Below are positions 42,839-51,362 of a stretch of DNA of 64,000 nucleotides, piece after piece (positions within the stretch are counted from its first letter, which is position 1; each line of letters starts with the position of its first letter). Origin of the DNA: Thermotogae bacterium (GTDB taxonomy: Bacteria; Thermotogota; Thermotogae; Petrotogales; Petrotogaceae). The notes below the pieces were generated by a model. The model did no database searches, was not told where the DNA came from, and was given only the letters and a program-made list of their open reading frames with translations. The stretch lies in the NCBI GenBank assembly GCA_024233675.1, contig JACKPH010000005.1, positions 37,352 to 101,351 on the forward strand, read 5' to 3'. A program made the position numbers and the translations under genes.

Positions 42839-43910
42839 TTATTTCCCTCCCGCGCCATTTTACTTTATGAAGAAAAACAGTAATATACAGAGAATAAAAA
42901 AATATTATTAAAAAACAAATAAAATGTACCGGATAAAAAATATAATCATACCATTTATAATCTCCCGATTTCCGTGAAAGAACAAATGTAAAAAAGACAA
43001 TTGTCAAATACCTTATAATAGTAAAAAAGATATTTCTGAAAGACATAAAAGAAGTAAAAATAACAGAAATCCATATAAAAGCTATAAAAAAATTCAGCAG
43101 ACCTCCGTTTACAGCTCCTGAAGAAAAATTCTTCGAAAATCCTTCAGCCATCTGAGAAAATCCTTTAGGATACATTCTGAACTTTACATACTCATTTCCC
43201 ATATAATTAGAAACATTATAATTATTTTTTAAATAAAGTTTACCGAGTTTTATATCATCAAGAACGAAGTTTTTTATAGCTTCATGACCGCCTGTCTTCT
43301 CATACTCTTCCCTACCGGTAAAAATAACAGGTCCGAAAGCACCTGTAGGATTTTTAAAAGGAAATCCGAGCATATTTGAATTATGAAGAGCCATAAGATT
43401 AAATGAAAATGTAAAATGTTCGTATAAGCGTTCAAACCTCTGATATGGCCATACAGATATAAGACCTCTTTTTTCGGCATATTTCTGTGCAATTACCTCA
43501 ACAGCATTTTTATTAAATTCAGTATCTGCATCAGCAAACAAAAAAGTATCTCCTTCTGAATTTAAAAATCCGTTCCACAAAGCCCAGGATTTACCTGTCC
43601 ACCCTTTTGGCGGATCTTCTTTAAGCGTAATAAGTTTTACATTATTATACATTTTTACATATTCCGCAGTTCTGTCTTCTGAGCAGTCATCAACAACAAT
43701 AATTTCATAAATATCTGCAGTCTGTTTAATAAGTGAATCAAGAATTTTTTTTATATTTTTTTCTTCATTTCTTGCAGGAATAATAACCGATATTTTAAAT
43801 TTACCATACATTGAATTATCTTTTTTCAGTATATGATTTCTCATAAAAAAAATGTATATAAAAGATATTAAAATAAAAGCCGAAAATAAAATAATTTCAG
43901 AAATGAACAT
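42831..43910 (-). CDS. Family 2 glycosyltransferase, membrane-bound (CrtQ-like)
   Basis: 359 residues: an N-terminal membrane anchor (about 1-22), a GT-A domain with VIIPARNEEKNI, VVDDCSEDRT and the FADADTEF (DxD-type) metal site, an acceptor-side GGHEAIKN...DDIKLGK segment, then three C-terminal membrane segments. The layout resembles carotenoid- or lipid-glycosylating GT2 enzymes such as CrtQ. Overlap with the PlsY-like gene suggests joint action, glycosylation followed by acylation or the reverse on one membrane lipid. The substrate is inferred only. Confidence 0.78.
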   Translation of the reverse strand: MFISEIILFSAFILISFIYIFFMRNHILKKDNSMYGKFKISVIIPARNEEKNIKKILDSLIKQTADIYEIIVVDDCSEDRTAEYVKMYNNVKLITLKEDPPKGWTGKSWALWNGFLNSEGDTFLFADADTEFNKNAVEVIAQKYAEKRGLISVWPYQRFERLYEHFTFSFNLMALHNSNMLGFPFKNPTGAFGPVIFTGREEYEKTGGHEAIKNFVLDDIKLGKLYLKNNYNVSNYMGNEYVKFRMYPKGFSQMAEGFSKNFSSGAVNGGLLNFFIAFIWISVIFTSFMSFRNIFFTIIRYLTIVFFTFVLSRKSGDYKWYDYIFYPVHFICFLIIFFYSLYITVFLHKVKWRGREISV

Positions 43911-43945
43911 TTTTCCCCCTTATTTTTTATAATTAATATTTTAAA

Positions 43946-43976
43946 AAAAACTCCCGACAAAAATTCTGCCGAGAGT
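43946..43976 (-). terminator. Intrinsic terminator after eno
   Basis: On the minus strand, ACTCTCGGCA pairs with TGTCGGGAGT (43976-43967 with 43959-43950, two G-U pairs), followed by TTTTTTTT, 14 bases after the eno stop codon. Confidence 0.88.
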
Positions 43977-43989
43977 ATTAGTTAATCTG

Positions 43990-45279
43990 TCAGAGATTGT
44001 AGAATGAGCTTAAACCTCTGTATTCTACAACACCTTCTAATTCTTCTTCTATTCTTAATAACTGGTTGTATTTTGCAATTCTGTCTGTTCTTGATAAAGA
44101 ACCTGTTTTTATAAAGCCTGCATTTGTTGCAACAGCTAAATCAGCTATAAATGCATCTTCTGATTCTCCTGATCTGTGAGAAATAACTGTAGTCATATTA
44201 TTTTTCATAGCAAGTTCAATTGCATCAAGAGTTTCTGTTACAGAACCGATCTGATTAAGTTTTATAAGTATTGAATTTGCTGCGTTCTTTTCTATACCTG
44301 TTCTAAGTCTTTTTACATTAGTTACGAATAAATCGTCTCCTACTATCTGTGCTTTACCTTTTATTACATCCATAAAATTAACGTATGCATCCCAGTCATC
44401 CTGGTCAAAAGGATCTTCAACAGATTTAATAGGATATCTGTCAACAAGACCTGCATAGTAGTCTGCAAGTTCTTTTGAATCAAGTTCTTTACCGTCAACA
44501 GAATATTTTTTTGTATCTGTATTATAGTATTCCGAAGCCGCACAGTCAAGAGCTATGAAAACCTGTTCGCCTGGTTTATATCCTGCTGCTTCGATAGCTT
44601 TAACTATATATTTCAATGCTTCTTCGTTTGAACCGAAACTTGGTGCGAAACCGCCTTCATCACCTACAGCAGTAACATGACCGTCTTTTGATAATAATTT
44701 TTTAAGATTGTGAAAAATTTCTGCTCCTGCTCTTAAAGCATCTGAGAATTTTTCAAATCCTGCAGGCATAATCATGAATTCCTGAATATCAAGACTGTTA
44801 TCTGCATGCTGTCCGCCATTAACAATATTCATAAGCGGAACAGGTAATACTTTTGCATTTGTTCCTCCTAAATACTGATACAAAGGAAGACCAACAGAAT
44901 CAGCAGCTGCTCTTGCTACTGCCATTGAAACAGCAAGTATAGCATTTGCACCTAATGTTTCTTTGTTTTCTGTACCATCAAGCTCTATCATGACTTTATC
45001 AATTAAAGCCTGATCAAAAGCATTTAAACCTATTAATTCTTCGGCAATTTTTTCGTTAACATTTTCAACAGCCTTAAGAACACCTTTACCGAGAAACTTT
45101 GATTTATCTCCGTCTCTTAATTCTAAAGCTTCATAAATACCTGTTGAAGCTCCTGAAGGTACAATTGCTCTTCCTGCTACTCCGCTTTCGAGAACAACTT
45201 CTGCCTCTACTGTCGGATTCCCTCTTGAATCTAAAACCTGTCTCGCATGAACTGCTATAATTTCATCGTATAATTTCAT
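43990..45279 (-). CDS. eno: Enolase (phosphopyruvate hydratase)
   Basis: 429-residue glycolytic enolase interconverting 2-phosphoglycerate and phosphoenolpyruvate. Hallmarks are ARQVLDSRGNPTVE, the mobile loop PSGASTG, metal ligands in ALDCAASE, SVEDPFD and GDDLFVTN, the catalytic Lys in LIKLNQIGS, and SHRSGESED. The catalytic set is complete, unlike the enolase-superfamily protein at 12337-13269. GGGGGTG precedes the ATG. It lies 34 bases after pyrH on the same strand and ends at a strong terminator. Confidence 0.98.
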   Translation of the reverse strand: MKLYDEIIAVHARQVLDSRGNPTVEAEVVLESGVAGRAIVPSGASTGIYEALELRDGDKSKFLGKGVLKAVENVNEKIAEELIGLNAFDQALIDKVMIELDGTENKETLGANAILAVSMAVARAAADSVGLPLYQYLGGTNAKVLPVPLMNIVNGGQHADNSLDIQEFMIMPAGFEKFSDALRAGAEIFHNLKKLLSKDGHVTAVGDEGGFAPSFGSNEEALKYIVKAIEAAGYKPGEQVFIALDCAASEYYNTDTKKYSVDGKELDSKELADYYAGLVDRYPIKSVEDPFDQDDWDAYVNFMDVIKGKAQIVGDDLFVTNVKRLRTGIEKNAANSILIKLNQIGSVTETLDAIELAMKNNMTTVISHRSGESEDAFIADLAVATNAGFIKTGSLSRTDRIAKYNQLLRIEEELEGVVEYRGLSSFYNL

Positions 45280-45313
45280 TTATACAACACCCCCTCAAGT
45301 GAATGTATTTGTA

Positions 45314-46012
45314 TTATGGAATGACTTTTGTACCAACTTTTTCTTCCATTATTGCTTTCAAAAGATTATTTTCTTTAAAAAAATCTATTACTGAAATAGG
45401 CATATTATATCTCTGACAAATTGCAAATGCTTCGGTATCCATTACTTTTATATTTTTTGCAATTGCATCATCATATGTAATTGTATCATATTTCACAGCA
45501 TCTGTAAACTCTTTAGGATCTTTATCAAATATGCCGTTTACCTTTGTTGCCTTTATTATTGCATCGGCCTGCATTTCAACAGCTCTTATAGCTGCTGCGG
45601 TATCTGTTGTAAAAAACGGGTTGGAAGTACCTCCCGCAAAAATAACAACATAACCTGAATTAAAGTATAAATCTATGTCATCATAATGTATAGACCTTAC
45701 AGAAGGAAGATTAACAATCTGAGAAACAACAACGGTTTTTATACCGTTCTTTTCGAAATAATCTTTTAAATAAAGTGCATTACTAACTGTTCCGAGCATT
45801 CCTATATGATCTGCTATAGAATTTGTAACATTAGTTAATTCCTTACCTCTGAAAATATTTCCGGCACCTATAACCATACCTATATTAAGTCCGTGTACCG
45901 AAACCTTTTTTATTTCACTGGTTAAATACTCAATAGATTTTTCGTTAAAACCTTTGTTTCCTTCTCCGGAAAGAACTTCTCCGCTTAGTTTAAGAAGTAC
46001 TTTTCTATACAT
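45314..46012 (-). CDS. pyrH: UMP kinase
   Basis: 232-residue bacterial UMP kinase of the amino-acid kinase fold, forming UDP. Visible are LLKLSGEVLSG at the N terminus, IGAGNIFRGKEL, GMLGTVSNALYL, and FAGGTSNPFFTTDTAAAIRA with the nucleotide-binding Thr/Asp. A GGGG tract precedes the ATG. It sits between tsf and eno; an intrinsic-terminator-like hairpin precedes it and may dampen read-through from tsf. Confidence 0.96.
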   Translation of the reverse strand: MYRKVLLKLSGEVLSGEGNKGFNEKSIEYLTSEIKKVSVHGLNIGMVIGAGNIFRGKELTNVTNSIADHIGMLGTVSNALYLKDYFEKNGIKTVVVSQIVNLPSVRSIHYDDIDLYFNSGYVVIFAGGTSNPFFTTDTAAAIRAVEMQADAIIKATKVNGIFDKDPKEFTDAVKYDTITYDDAIAKNIKVMDTEAFAICQRYNMPISVIDFFKENNLLKAIMEEKVGTKVIP

Positions 46013-46026
46013 TTTTTACCCCCTAA

Positions 46027-46059
46027 AAAAAGAGGTGGAAATATAAAAAACCACCCCTT
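46027..46059 (-). terminator. Terminator or attenuator between tsf and pyrH
   Basis: Minus strand: GGGGTGG (46057-46051) pairs with CCACCTC (46038-46032) around a T-rich loop, extended by A-T pairs and followed by a T-run. With only 59 bases between tsf and pyrH and no clear promoter, it probably gives partial termination. Confidence 0.7.
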
Positions 46060-46071
46060 GTTTTATTTTAA

Positions 46072-46662
46072 TTATTGATTTATACCAAATCTTGCAAATC
46101 TGGCTACTCTTATATTTTCTCCGACTTTTGCTATTAAATCGGTAATCATATCCTGAATTTTTCTCTGTTCTTCAAAATGAACCTGTTCATAAAGACAGTT
46201 TTCTTCAAAATATTTTTCTACCATATTTTCAACTATTTTTTCTATAACATTAGCAGGTTTACCTGAATCTTTCATTTTTTCTACTGCTATTTCTTTTTCT
46301 TTTGCAATAACATCTGCAGGTACATCTTCTCTTGAAACATATAGTGGACTCATAGCAGCAATCTGCAATGATATTTTTTTAGCTAAAGCATGAAAATCTT
46401 CTGTTCTTGCAACAAAATCTGTTTCACATGCTAATTCTAAAAGCACTCCTACTTTTTCGTTGTGGTGAATATAAGAGAAAACAATACCTTCTTTTGTTGA
46501 TCTGTCTGCTTTTTTAGCAGCTTTTGCAGCACCTTTTTTTCTTAAATATTCTATTGCGGCATCAAGATTGCATTCTGTTTCTAATAATGCTTTTTTACAG
46601 TCTGATATTCCTGCTCCTGTTGCTGCTCTAAGTTCTTTAATCAACTCGATTGAAACGTCCAT
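46072..46662 (-). CDS. tsf: Translation elongation factor Ts (short form)
   Basis: 196-residue EF-Ts, the nucleotide exchange factor for EF-Tu. The N-terminal UBA-like domain ELRAATGAGISDCKKALLET, the TDFVART core motif and the C-terminal helix region are present, while the second core subdomain is reduced as in Thermotogota and Thermus short forms. GGAGG precedes the ATG. rpsB, the usual upstream neighbour, is missing; coaD lies upstream and a promoter candidate lies in the 117-base gap. Confidence 0.96.
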   Translation of the reverse strand: MDVSIELIKELRAATGAGISDCKKALLETECNLDAAIEYLRKKGAAKAAKKADRSTKEGIVFSYIHHNEKVGVLLELACETDFVARTEDFHALAKKISLQIAAMSPLYVSREDVPADVIAKEKEIAVEKMKDSGKPANVIEKIVENMVEKYFEENCLYEQVHFEEQRKIQDMITDLIAKVGENIRVARFARFGINQ

Positions 46663-46728
46663 TTAATATGCCTCCTTAAATTAAATATATATATAATTCT
46701 ATAATTATACTTATAAACAAACATTTAC

Positions 46729-46757
46729 ATTTTAACACATAACCTTTTCTATTTCAA
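46729..46757 (-). promoter_or_regulatory. Candidate promoter for tsf-pyrH-eno
   Basis: On the minus strand, TTGAAA (46757-46752) is separated by 17 bases from TAAAAT (46734-46729), about 67 bases before the tsf start. Four or five of six bases match in each hexamer. An independent promoter makes sense for highly expressed tsf and eno downstream of coaD. Confidence 0.5.
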
Positions 46758-46779
46758 TAAAAAAATATTAACAATTTTT

Positions 46780-47268
46780 TTATCTCACATCGAATTTTTC
46801 GTGAAGACATTTTTCAACATACGGTGTAACCCATTTACTTACATCCCCGTCATATCTTGCGAGTTCTTTTACCATTGAAGACGAAACAAAGGAATGATCA
46901 ACATCAGACATAAGAAAAAATATTTCAAGCTCAGGAAAAAGTGCCCTGTTAGCATTAGCCATCTGAAGTTCATATTCAAAATCACTCACAGCTCTTAAAC
47001 CTCTTATAACGGTATAAATTTCTCTTTCTCTTGCATAATCAACTAAAAGACCGTTATTGTAACCTATTTCCACATTCGGAATATGTTCAAGTGATTTTTT
47101 TACCTGACTGAGTCTTTCATCAAGTGAAAAAAGATATCTCTTTTCCGAATTATTCATAATAACAATATAAAGTTTATGAAATCTCATAGCAGCTCTTTCT
47201 ATAAGGTGTAAATGTCCGTAAGTAATCGGATCAAAGCTTCCTGGATACATAGCACTTTTAAATTCCAT
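46780..47268 (-). CDS. coaD: Phosphopantetheine adenylyltransferase
   Basis: 162-residue CoaD, which adenylylates 4'-phosphopantetheine in coenzyme A synthesis. The nucleotidyltransferase motif appears as YPGSFDPITYGHL (T/H-x-G-H), then VIRGLRAVSDFEYELQMA and the C-terminal SSSMVKELA. The length is standard. The start codon is ATG at 47268, two bases after mnmA ends, so it is cotranscribed with mnmA and the Rrf2 gene. Confidence 0.96.
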   Translation of the reverse strand: MEFKSAMYPGSFDPITYGHLHLIERAAMRFHKLYIVIMNNSEKRYLFSLDERLSQVKKSLEHIPNVEIGYNNGLLVDYAREREIYTVIRGLRAVSDFEYELQMANANRALFPELEIFFLMSDVDHSFVSSSMVKELARYDGDVSKWVTPYVEKCLHEKFDVR

Positions 47269-47270
47269 TT

Positions 47271-48368
47271 TTAATCCTCCGGATTTTTAAGTATTGTTCC
47301 GGAACCAAGAACAACACCGTTTTCATCATAGAAAACAGCAAACTGGCCCGGAGTTATAGCAAAAATCTTCTTAAGAAATTTTATTTCGGCTTTATTGTTT
47401 TTTATGTTAATAACAGCTTTTTCCTCTTCACTTTTTTTTCTTATTCTGCATCTTATTTCTTTGCCGTTTTCAAAATCCGTAAGTATATTAAGATTTCCGG
47501 CAGTTAAAGTATCACTGTAAAGCATTTCCGTAGGTGCAACAACAATTTCATTTCTCCCGGGAATTATTCTGTAAACATGAAGTTTCTGATGAATTGCCTT
47601 AAAATAAGTAAGACCTGCTCTCTGTCCTATTGTGTAATTTATATATCCCGTATGAGTACCTATAACATTACCTTCGGTATCAACAACATTACCTTCGGTA
47701 GCAGCTACACCTCTGTCTCTCAGAAATCTCTTATAATCATTATCCGGAATAAAACATAATTCCTGACTGTCTGGTTTTTTTGCAACTGAAAGACCTATTT
47801 CTTCAGCTATTTTTCTTATCTCTTCTTTTTTTAATTTCCCCAGAGGAAAATACATATTAGGAAGATATTCTTTTTTAATCTGAGAAAGAAAATAAGACTG
47901 ATCCTTATAATTATCCACACCTTTTTTTATAACATGCATTCCGTAATCTTCGGAAAATTCACTTACAACATAATGCCCTGAAGCCACATATGATGCACCA
48001 ATTTCCTTTGCATATTCAAAAGCATGACCGAATTTGAAAAATCTGTTACACAAAACACACGGATTAGGCGTTATTCCGTTTTTATATTCATTAACAAAAT
48101 ATTTTATTATTTTTTCATCAAATTCATCTTTAATTTTTATAACTTTAAAATCATCAAGTCCTATATCATTCGAAACCTTCAGTGCATCTAAAGTATCAGA
48201 AGGTGAACAGCAGACTTTTTTCTTTTCCGGTATGAGATCAAAAATATGATCGTCTACCATTTTATAATGTAAACCTATTACACTGTACCCTTCCTTTTTA
48301 AGAAGGTAAGCGGCAACAGAACTATCAACACCGCCACTCATAAGCATAACTATTTTTTTACTGTTCAA
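47271..48368 (-). CDS. mnmA: tRNA-specific 2-thiouridylase MnmA
   Basis: 365-residue MnmA, which 2-thiolates the wobble uridine of tRNA-Lys, -Glu and -Gln. The PP-loop is SGGVDSS at 11-17; catalytic cysteines lie in PNPCVLCN and SQELCFIPD; a C-terminal beta-barrel pair follows. TTG 48368 follows GGAGG and overlaps the end of the Rrf2 gene by 11 bases. The required sulfur donor (IscS type) is not encoded here, but the Rrf2/IscR-like regulator upstream points to sulfur or Fe-S control. Confidence 0.95.
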   Translation of the reverse strand: MNSKKIVMLMSGGVDSSVAAYLLKKEGYSVIGLHYKMVDDHIFDLIPEKKKVCCSPSDTLDALKVSNDIGLDDFKVIKIKDEFDEKIIKYFVNEYKNGITPNPCVLCNRFFKFGHAFEYAKEIGASYVASGHYVVSEFSEDYGMHVIKKGVDNYKDQSYFLSQIKKEYLPNMYFPLGKLKKEEIRKIAEEIGLSVAKKPDSQELCFIPDNDYKRFLRDRGVAATEGNVVDTEGNVIGTHTGYINYTIGQRAGLTYFKAIHQKLHVYRIIPGRNEIVVAPTEMLYSDTLTAGNLNILTDFENGKEIRCRIRKKSEEEKAVINIKNNKAEIKFLKKIFAITPGQFAVFYDENGVVLGSGTILKNPED

Positions 48369-48804
48369 TAGTCTTTCCTCCGTTTATAACAGCTATTCTG
48401 TTTCCGTAATCTATTATATCCTGTAAAGTCATTTTATCGAGTTCCATCATCATTACATTATGAACCCTTTTCCATACAAACTCTACAGCACACTGTATTT
48501 CAAAAGAACAGTCACCGCTTATACACTCATATGACTGAAGCGGTTTATCAAGAATATTAACTATTTCACTGAGTCTCAGATCCTTCGGTTTTTTCATAAG
48601 TATATATCCGCCGTATCTTCCTCTTATTGATTTTAATATATTTGCTTCCCTAAGTTCAGAAAATATTTTTTCCAGGAAATCCCTGGGAATATCCTGTCTT
48701 TTGGCAAGTTCAGCTATAGACACTTTCTTTATACCTTCGGCATTCATAACGGAAAGCTCATACAAAGCCCTGAGTGCATAGCTGCTTTTTACAGTTAAAC
48801 CCAT
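48358..48804 (-). CDS. Rrf2/IscR-family transcriptional regulator
   Basis: 148-residue Rrf2 winged-helix regulator: SSYALRALYELSV at the N terminus, SIAELAKRQDIPRDFLEKIFSEL as recognition region and a wing RGRYGGYIL. Three cysteines, C94, C99 and C105 (C-x4-C-x5-C), correspond to the Fe-S-binding cysteines of IscR (C-x5-C-x5-C in E. coli). It likely senses Fe-S cluster or redox status. It precedes and overlaps mnmA, suggesting autoregulation of tRNA thiolation. The preceding gene stops just upstream, so it may belong to a longer operon. Confidence 0.9.
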   Translation of the reverse strand: MGLTVKSSYALRALYELSVMNAEGIKKVSIAELAKRQDIPRDFLEKIFSELREANILKSIRGRYGGYILMKKPKDLRLSEIVNILDKPLQSYECISGDCSFEIQCAVEFVWKRVHNVMMMELDKMTLQDIIDYGNRIAVINGGKTIEQ

Positions 48805-48805
48805 A

Positions 48806-50698
48806 TTAACCCTCCTGCATTTTGCCTACAACATAAACAGTAACATCATTAGTTTTATTTGCAAGCCTCACATCATTTACATAAATATCTATTCTGTTTC
48901 CCAATATTTTTCCGCCTGTATCCTCAACAACAAAAAAACCGTTATTCGGCATATCCTTAAGTTCAGGAATATATACCACTGTTCCGAGATTAAGTACATT
49001 CGGGTCAGCCGCTATTGTATAATAATTTTTAGGTATTTCACCTGATTTTGTTATTCTGAATGTAGGATAGTATATAAGTTTATCATCCCATTCTGTATAA
49101 TAAGTCGCAAGAAATTTGCCGTTCATAGTATAAAAAAGTCTCAGCGGATCTTTAGGTTCTCCGGATTTCCAGAGTTCAAACATAAAAGTTTTATCCTGCT
49201 TAAGTAAACCTATAGCAGTATCAGAACCTACCCAGCTTCCTATTTTCACATAAACAGTAGCTATATTATAACTTACTGTAACTATAGAATTTCCGTGATC
49301 TACCTTAACAAAATAAGAATCATTCTCTGCCTTACCGACATCAACAACTTTACCCGGAAGAACAGGATATACTTTTTCATTTTTTGAAGCAAGAATACCT
49401 ATACCGGTAGAAGTACCGTTTCCCATTCTATCTCCGAACTTAACAACGAGCTTTGTATAATCTATTGTTTTAGTTGACTCAAGAGGCCATTTTATATAAT
49501 TTTCTATATTATTAACAGGAATAATTATATTCTGACCTATTCTTATAAATCTTGCATCTTTAATATTATTTCTTGCCATAATAACATCAACACCGCTAAG
49601 TCCCATTCCGAAAGCGTTAGCTATCTGACTTAGTGTATCTCCGGCTTTTATCTCATACTCTATTTCATCTTTATTTTCAAAAAGAGCTCTGAATTCATCC
49701 TCACCTAAAGATGCAAGAGCCGCTCTTACTCTTTTCTCAAGTTCATCGACTTTTACAGAATAAACCTCGTCAACACTTGTTGTAGGTTTTGAGCTTATTC
49801 TGTCAAGATCATAAGAAATCTTCTCAACTTTATCAGTAAGTGTCTGAAGCTGATTTTCAAGATTTTTTATTTTAATTACCGTATCACTCTGATTCTGATA
49901 ATAAAATTTTGAAACAGCCTGTTCAGTTCTTATGTCTACAATATTATTAACATATTTACCGTAATCAAAATTTTCAAGTTTAGTATTTACATAATCCTCA
50001 AGATTACCGTTCTGCATAAGATAAGCATCCGATTTTTTAAGCTGTTCCTCAAGATCGTTGTATTTCTGACTTAAACTGTTAATACTGTCTTTGATAAAAG
50101 TATCTTCCTGTGATGAAGAAAGTACATCAACTGTTTTTTCAAGTTTTTCTATTCTTTCTGTAATATTATATATAACTGATGCATTATAACTCTCTGTATC
50201 AGTACTTTCATTATCAGTATTTTTATCTTCCGGAACTGTAACATCTCCTACGGATAAAGATATACCTGAAGTTTTCTGAATATTACTTATCTGCTGTCTG
50301 ATTTTTGAAATATCATTGTTTAAAGCAATAATATCCTGAGAAAAATCATAATCAACTGATACGGTTGATTTACTTTTATCATAAACAAGATTTTCAACTA
50401 TCTGAATTCTTCTGTCGAGAGTCTGAAAACTGTCCTTTATATTACTTATATCTTCATTATTAAATGTATTATTTTTATTATCCTGATAAATTTTATCGGA
50501 TAAGGCGTTAATTTTACTTTCCATTTTCGTTAATTTATCATCAAGAGCTATTAACTGCTGGTTAATAAGTTTAAGGCTCTGTTCGTGTTCACTCAGTGTC
50601 TGAGTCTGTATAGGAAGATCTTTCTGAGTAAAAACAGAACATGATGACAGCAAAAACATCATCATTATTAATGCAACAAATACAAACAATTTTCTCAC
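48806..50698 (-). CDS. Coiled-coil lipoprotein with LysM, M23-like and 3D domains
   Basis: 630 residues. The lipoprotein signal ends LLSSC with lipidated C20. Residues about 35-340 are low-complexity coiled coils rich in Asn, Asp and Ser. A LysM domain (about 348-395, EIKAGDTLSQIANAFG) binds peptidoglycan. Residues 418-528 resemble the M23/LytM fold, but the zinc His residues are absent (DHGNSIV and FMFELW replace H-x3-D and H-x-H). Residues 530-625 are a 3D domain (EDTGGKILGNRIDIY, with its three Asp), as in lytic transglycosylase-like proteins. A tether and cell-wall remodelling protein is likely. The GTG start overlaps the DUF2225 gene (GTGA). Confidence 0.82.
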   Translation of the reverse strand: MRKLFVFVALIMMMFLLSSCSVFTQKDLPIQTQTLSEHEQSLKLINQQLIALDDKLTKMESKINALSDKIYQDNKNNTFNNEDISNIKDSFQTLDRRIQIVENLVYDKSKSTVSVDYDFSQDIIALNNDISKIRQQISNIQKTSGISLSVGDVTVPEDKNTDNESTDTESYNASVIYNITERIEKLEKTVDVLSSSQEDTFIKDSINSLSQKYNDLEEQLKKSDAYLMQNGNLEDYVNTKLENFDYGKYVNNIVDIRTEQAVSKFYYQNQSDTVIKIKNLENQLQTLTDKVEKISYDLDRISSKPTTSVDEVYSVKVDELEKRVRAALASLGEDEFRALFENKDEIEYEIKAGDTLSQIANAFGMGLSGVDVIMARNNIKDARFIRIGQNIIIPVNNIENYIKWPLESTKTIDYTKLVVKFGDRMGNGTSTGIGILASKNEKVYPVLPGKVVDVGKAENDSYFVKVDHGNSIVTVSYNIATVYVKIGSWVGSDTAIGLLKQDKTFMFELWKSGEPKDPLRLFYTMNGKFLATYYTEWDDKLIYYPTFRITKSGEIPKNYYTIAADPNVLNLGTVVYIPELKDMPNNGFFVVEDTGGKILGNRIDIYVNDVRLANKTNDVTVYVVGKMQEG

Positions 50699-51360
50699 TT
50701 TAAATCACTCCTAATATCTTTTGCGGCAATTATATAAGGACTTCTCGATTTTCCGAATCCCCTTATCAGCTTATCAAAAGCACTGTTTGCTTTTAATTTG
50801 TCCCCAAAACGAAAATATGCATATCCTGTATAAAAAAGGCAGAAAATAGTATCCTCGTCAGTAACTGCTTTTTCAAAATATTTTTCACAAATTGTAAGTA
50901 TTTCCGCAAGCATTTTTAATTCTTTATCTTCCTCACCTTTTTCACGGAAATGCCAGGAAAGTTTAAGAAAAAGTCTTGCAACAGCAAAGGGTTTTTTTAA
51001 AGTAGCATATATTTCAGAGGCCATAATAATCTGTTTGGCATAAAATTCCTCACTTTTATTTTCCGAATTATTAAGATCGGAAATATCATCGTCAGTAATA
51101 ATTCCGAGATATTTATTTATCTGTTCAAACTGTTTCGGAGAAATTGTCTGTTTCAGTGTTGTTTTATCAGACTCATTATATGTAAATTTACAGAAAGGAC
51201 ATGTCAAAACTGAGTATAAAAGAGGATTAACCTCTGCATACTCAGGTTTAAGATCTAAATCCCTTGATTTAATTTTTACAGCATCTGACATAACTTTGGT
51301 ATAAGGAAATTCATTACCGCAATTCGGACATGCAGCTATATCTTTATAAAATACAGGCAT
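50695..51360 (-). CDS. DUF2225-family protein
   Basis: 221-residue DUF2225 protein. Two zinc-knuckle pairs are at ACPNCGNEF near residue 10 and TCPFCKFTYNES near 53, followed by an alpha-helical TPR-like region (YATLKKPFAVARLFLKLSWHFR, CLFYTGYAYFRFGDKLKANSAFDKL). Function is unknown, although it is widespread in Clostridia and Thermotogota. The stop overlaps the start of the lipoprotein gene, and ftsY is two bases upstream. Confidence 0.85.
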   Translation of the reverse strand: MPVFYKDIAACPNCGNEFPYTKVMSDAVKIKSRDLDLKPEYAEVNPLLYSVLTCPFCKFTYNESDKTTLKQTISPKQFEQINKYLGIITDDDISDLNNSENKSEEFYAKQIIMASEIYATLKKPFAVARLFLKLSWHFREKGEEDKELKMLAEILTICEKYFEKAVTDEDTIFCLFYTGYAYFRFGDKLKANSAFDKLIRGFGKSRSPYIIAAKDIRSDLK

Positions 51361-51362
51361 AA

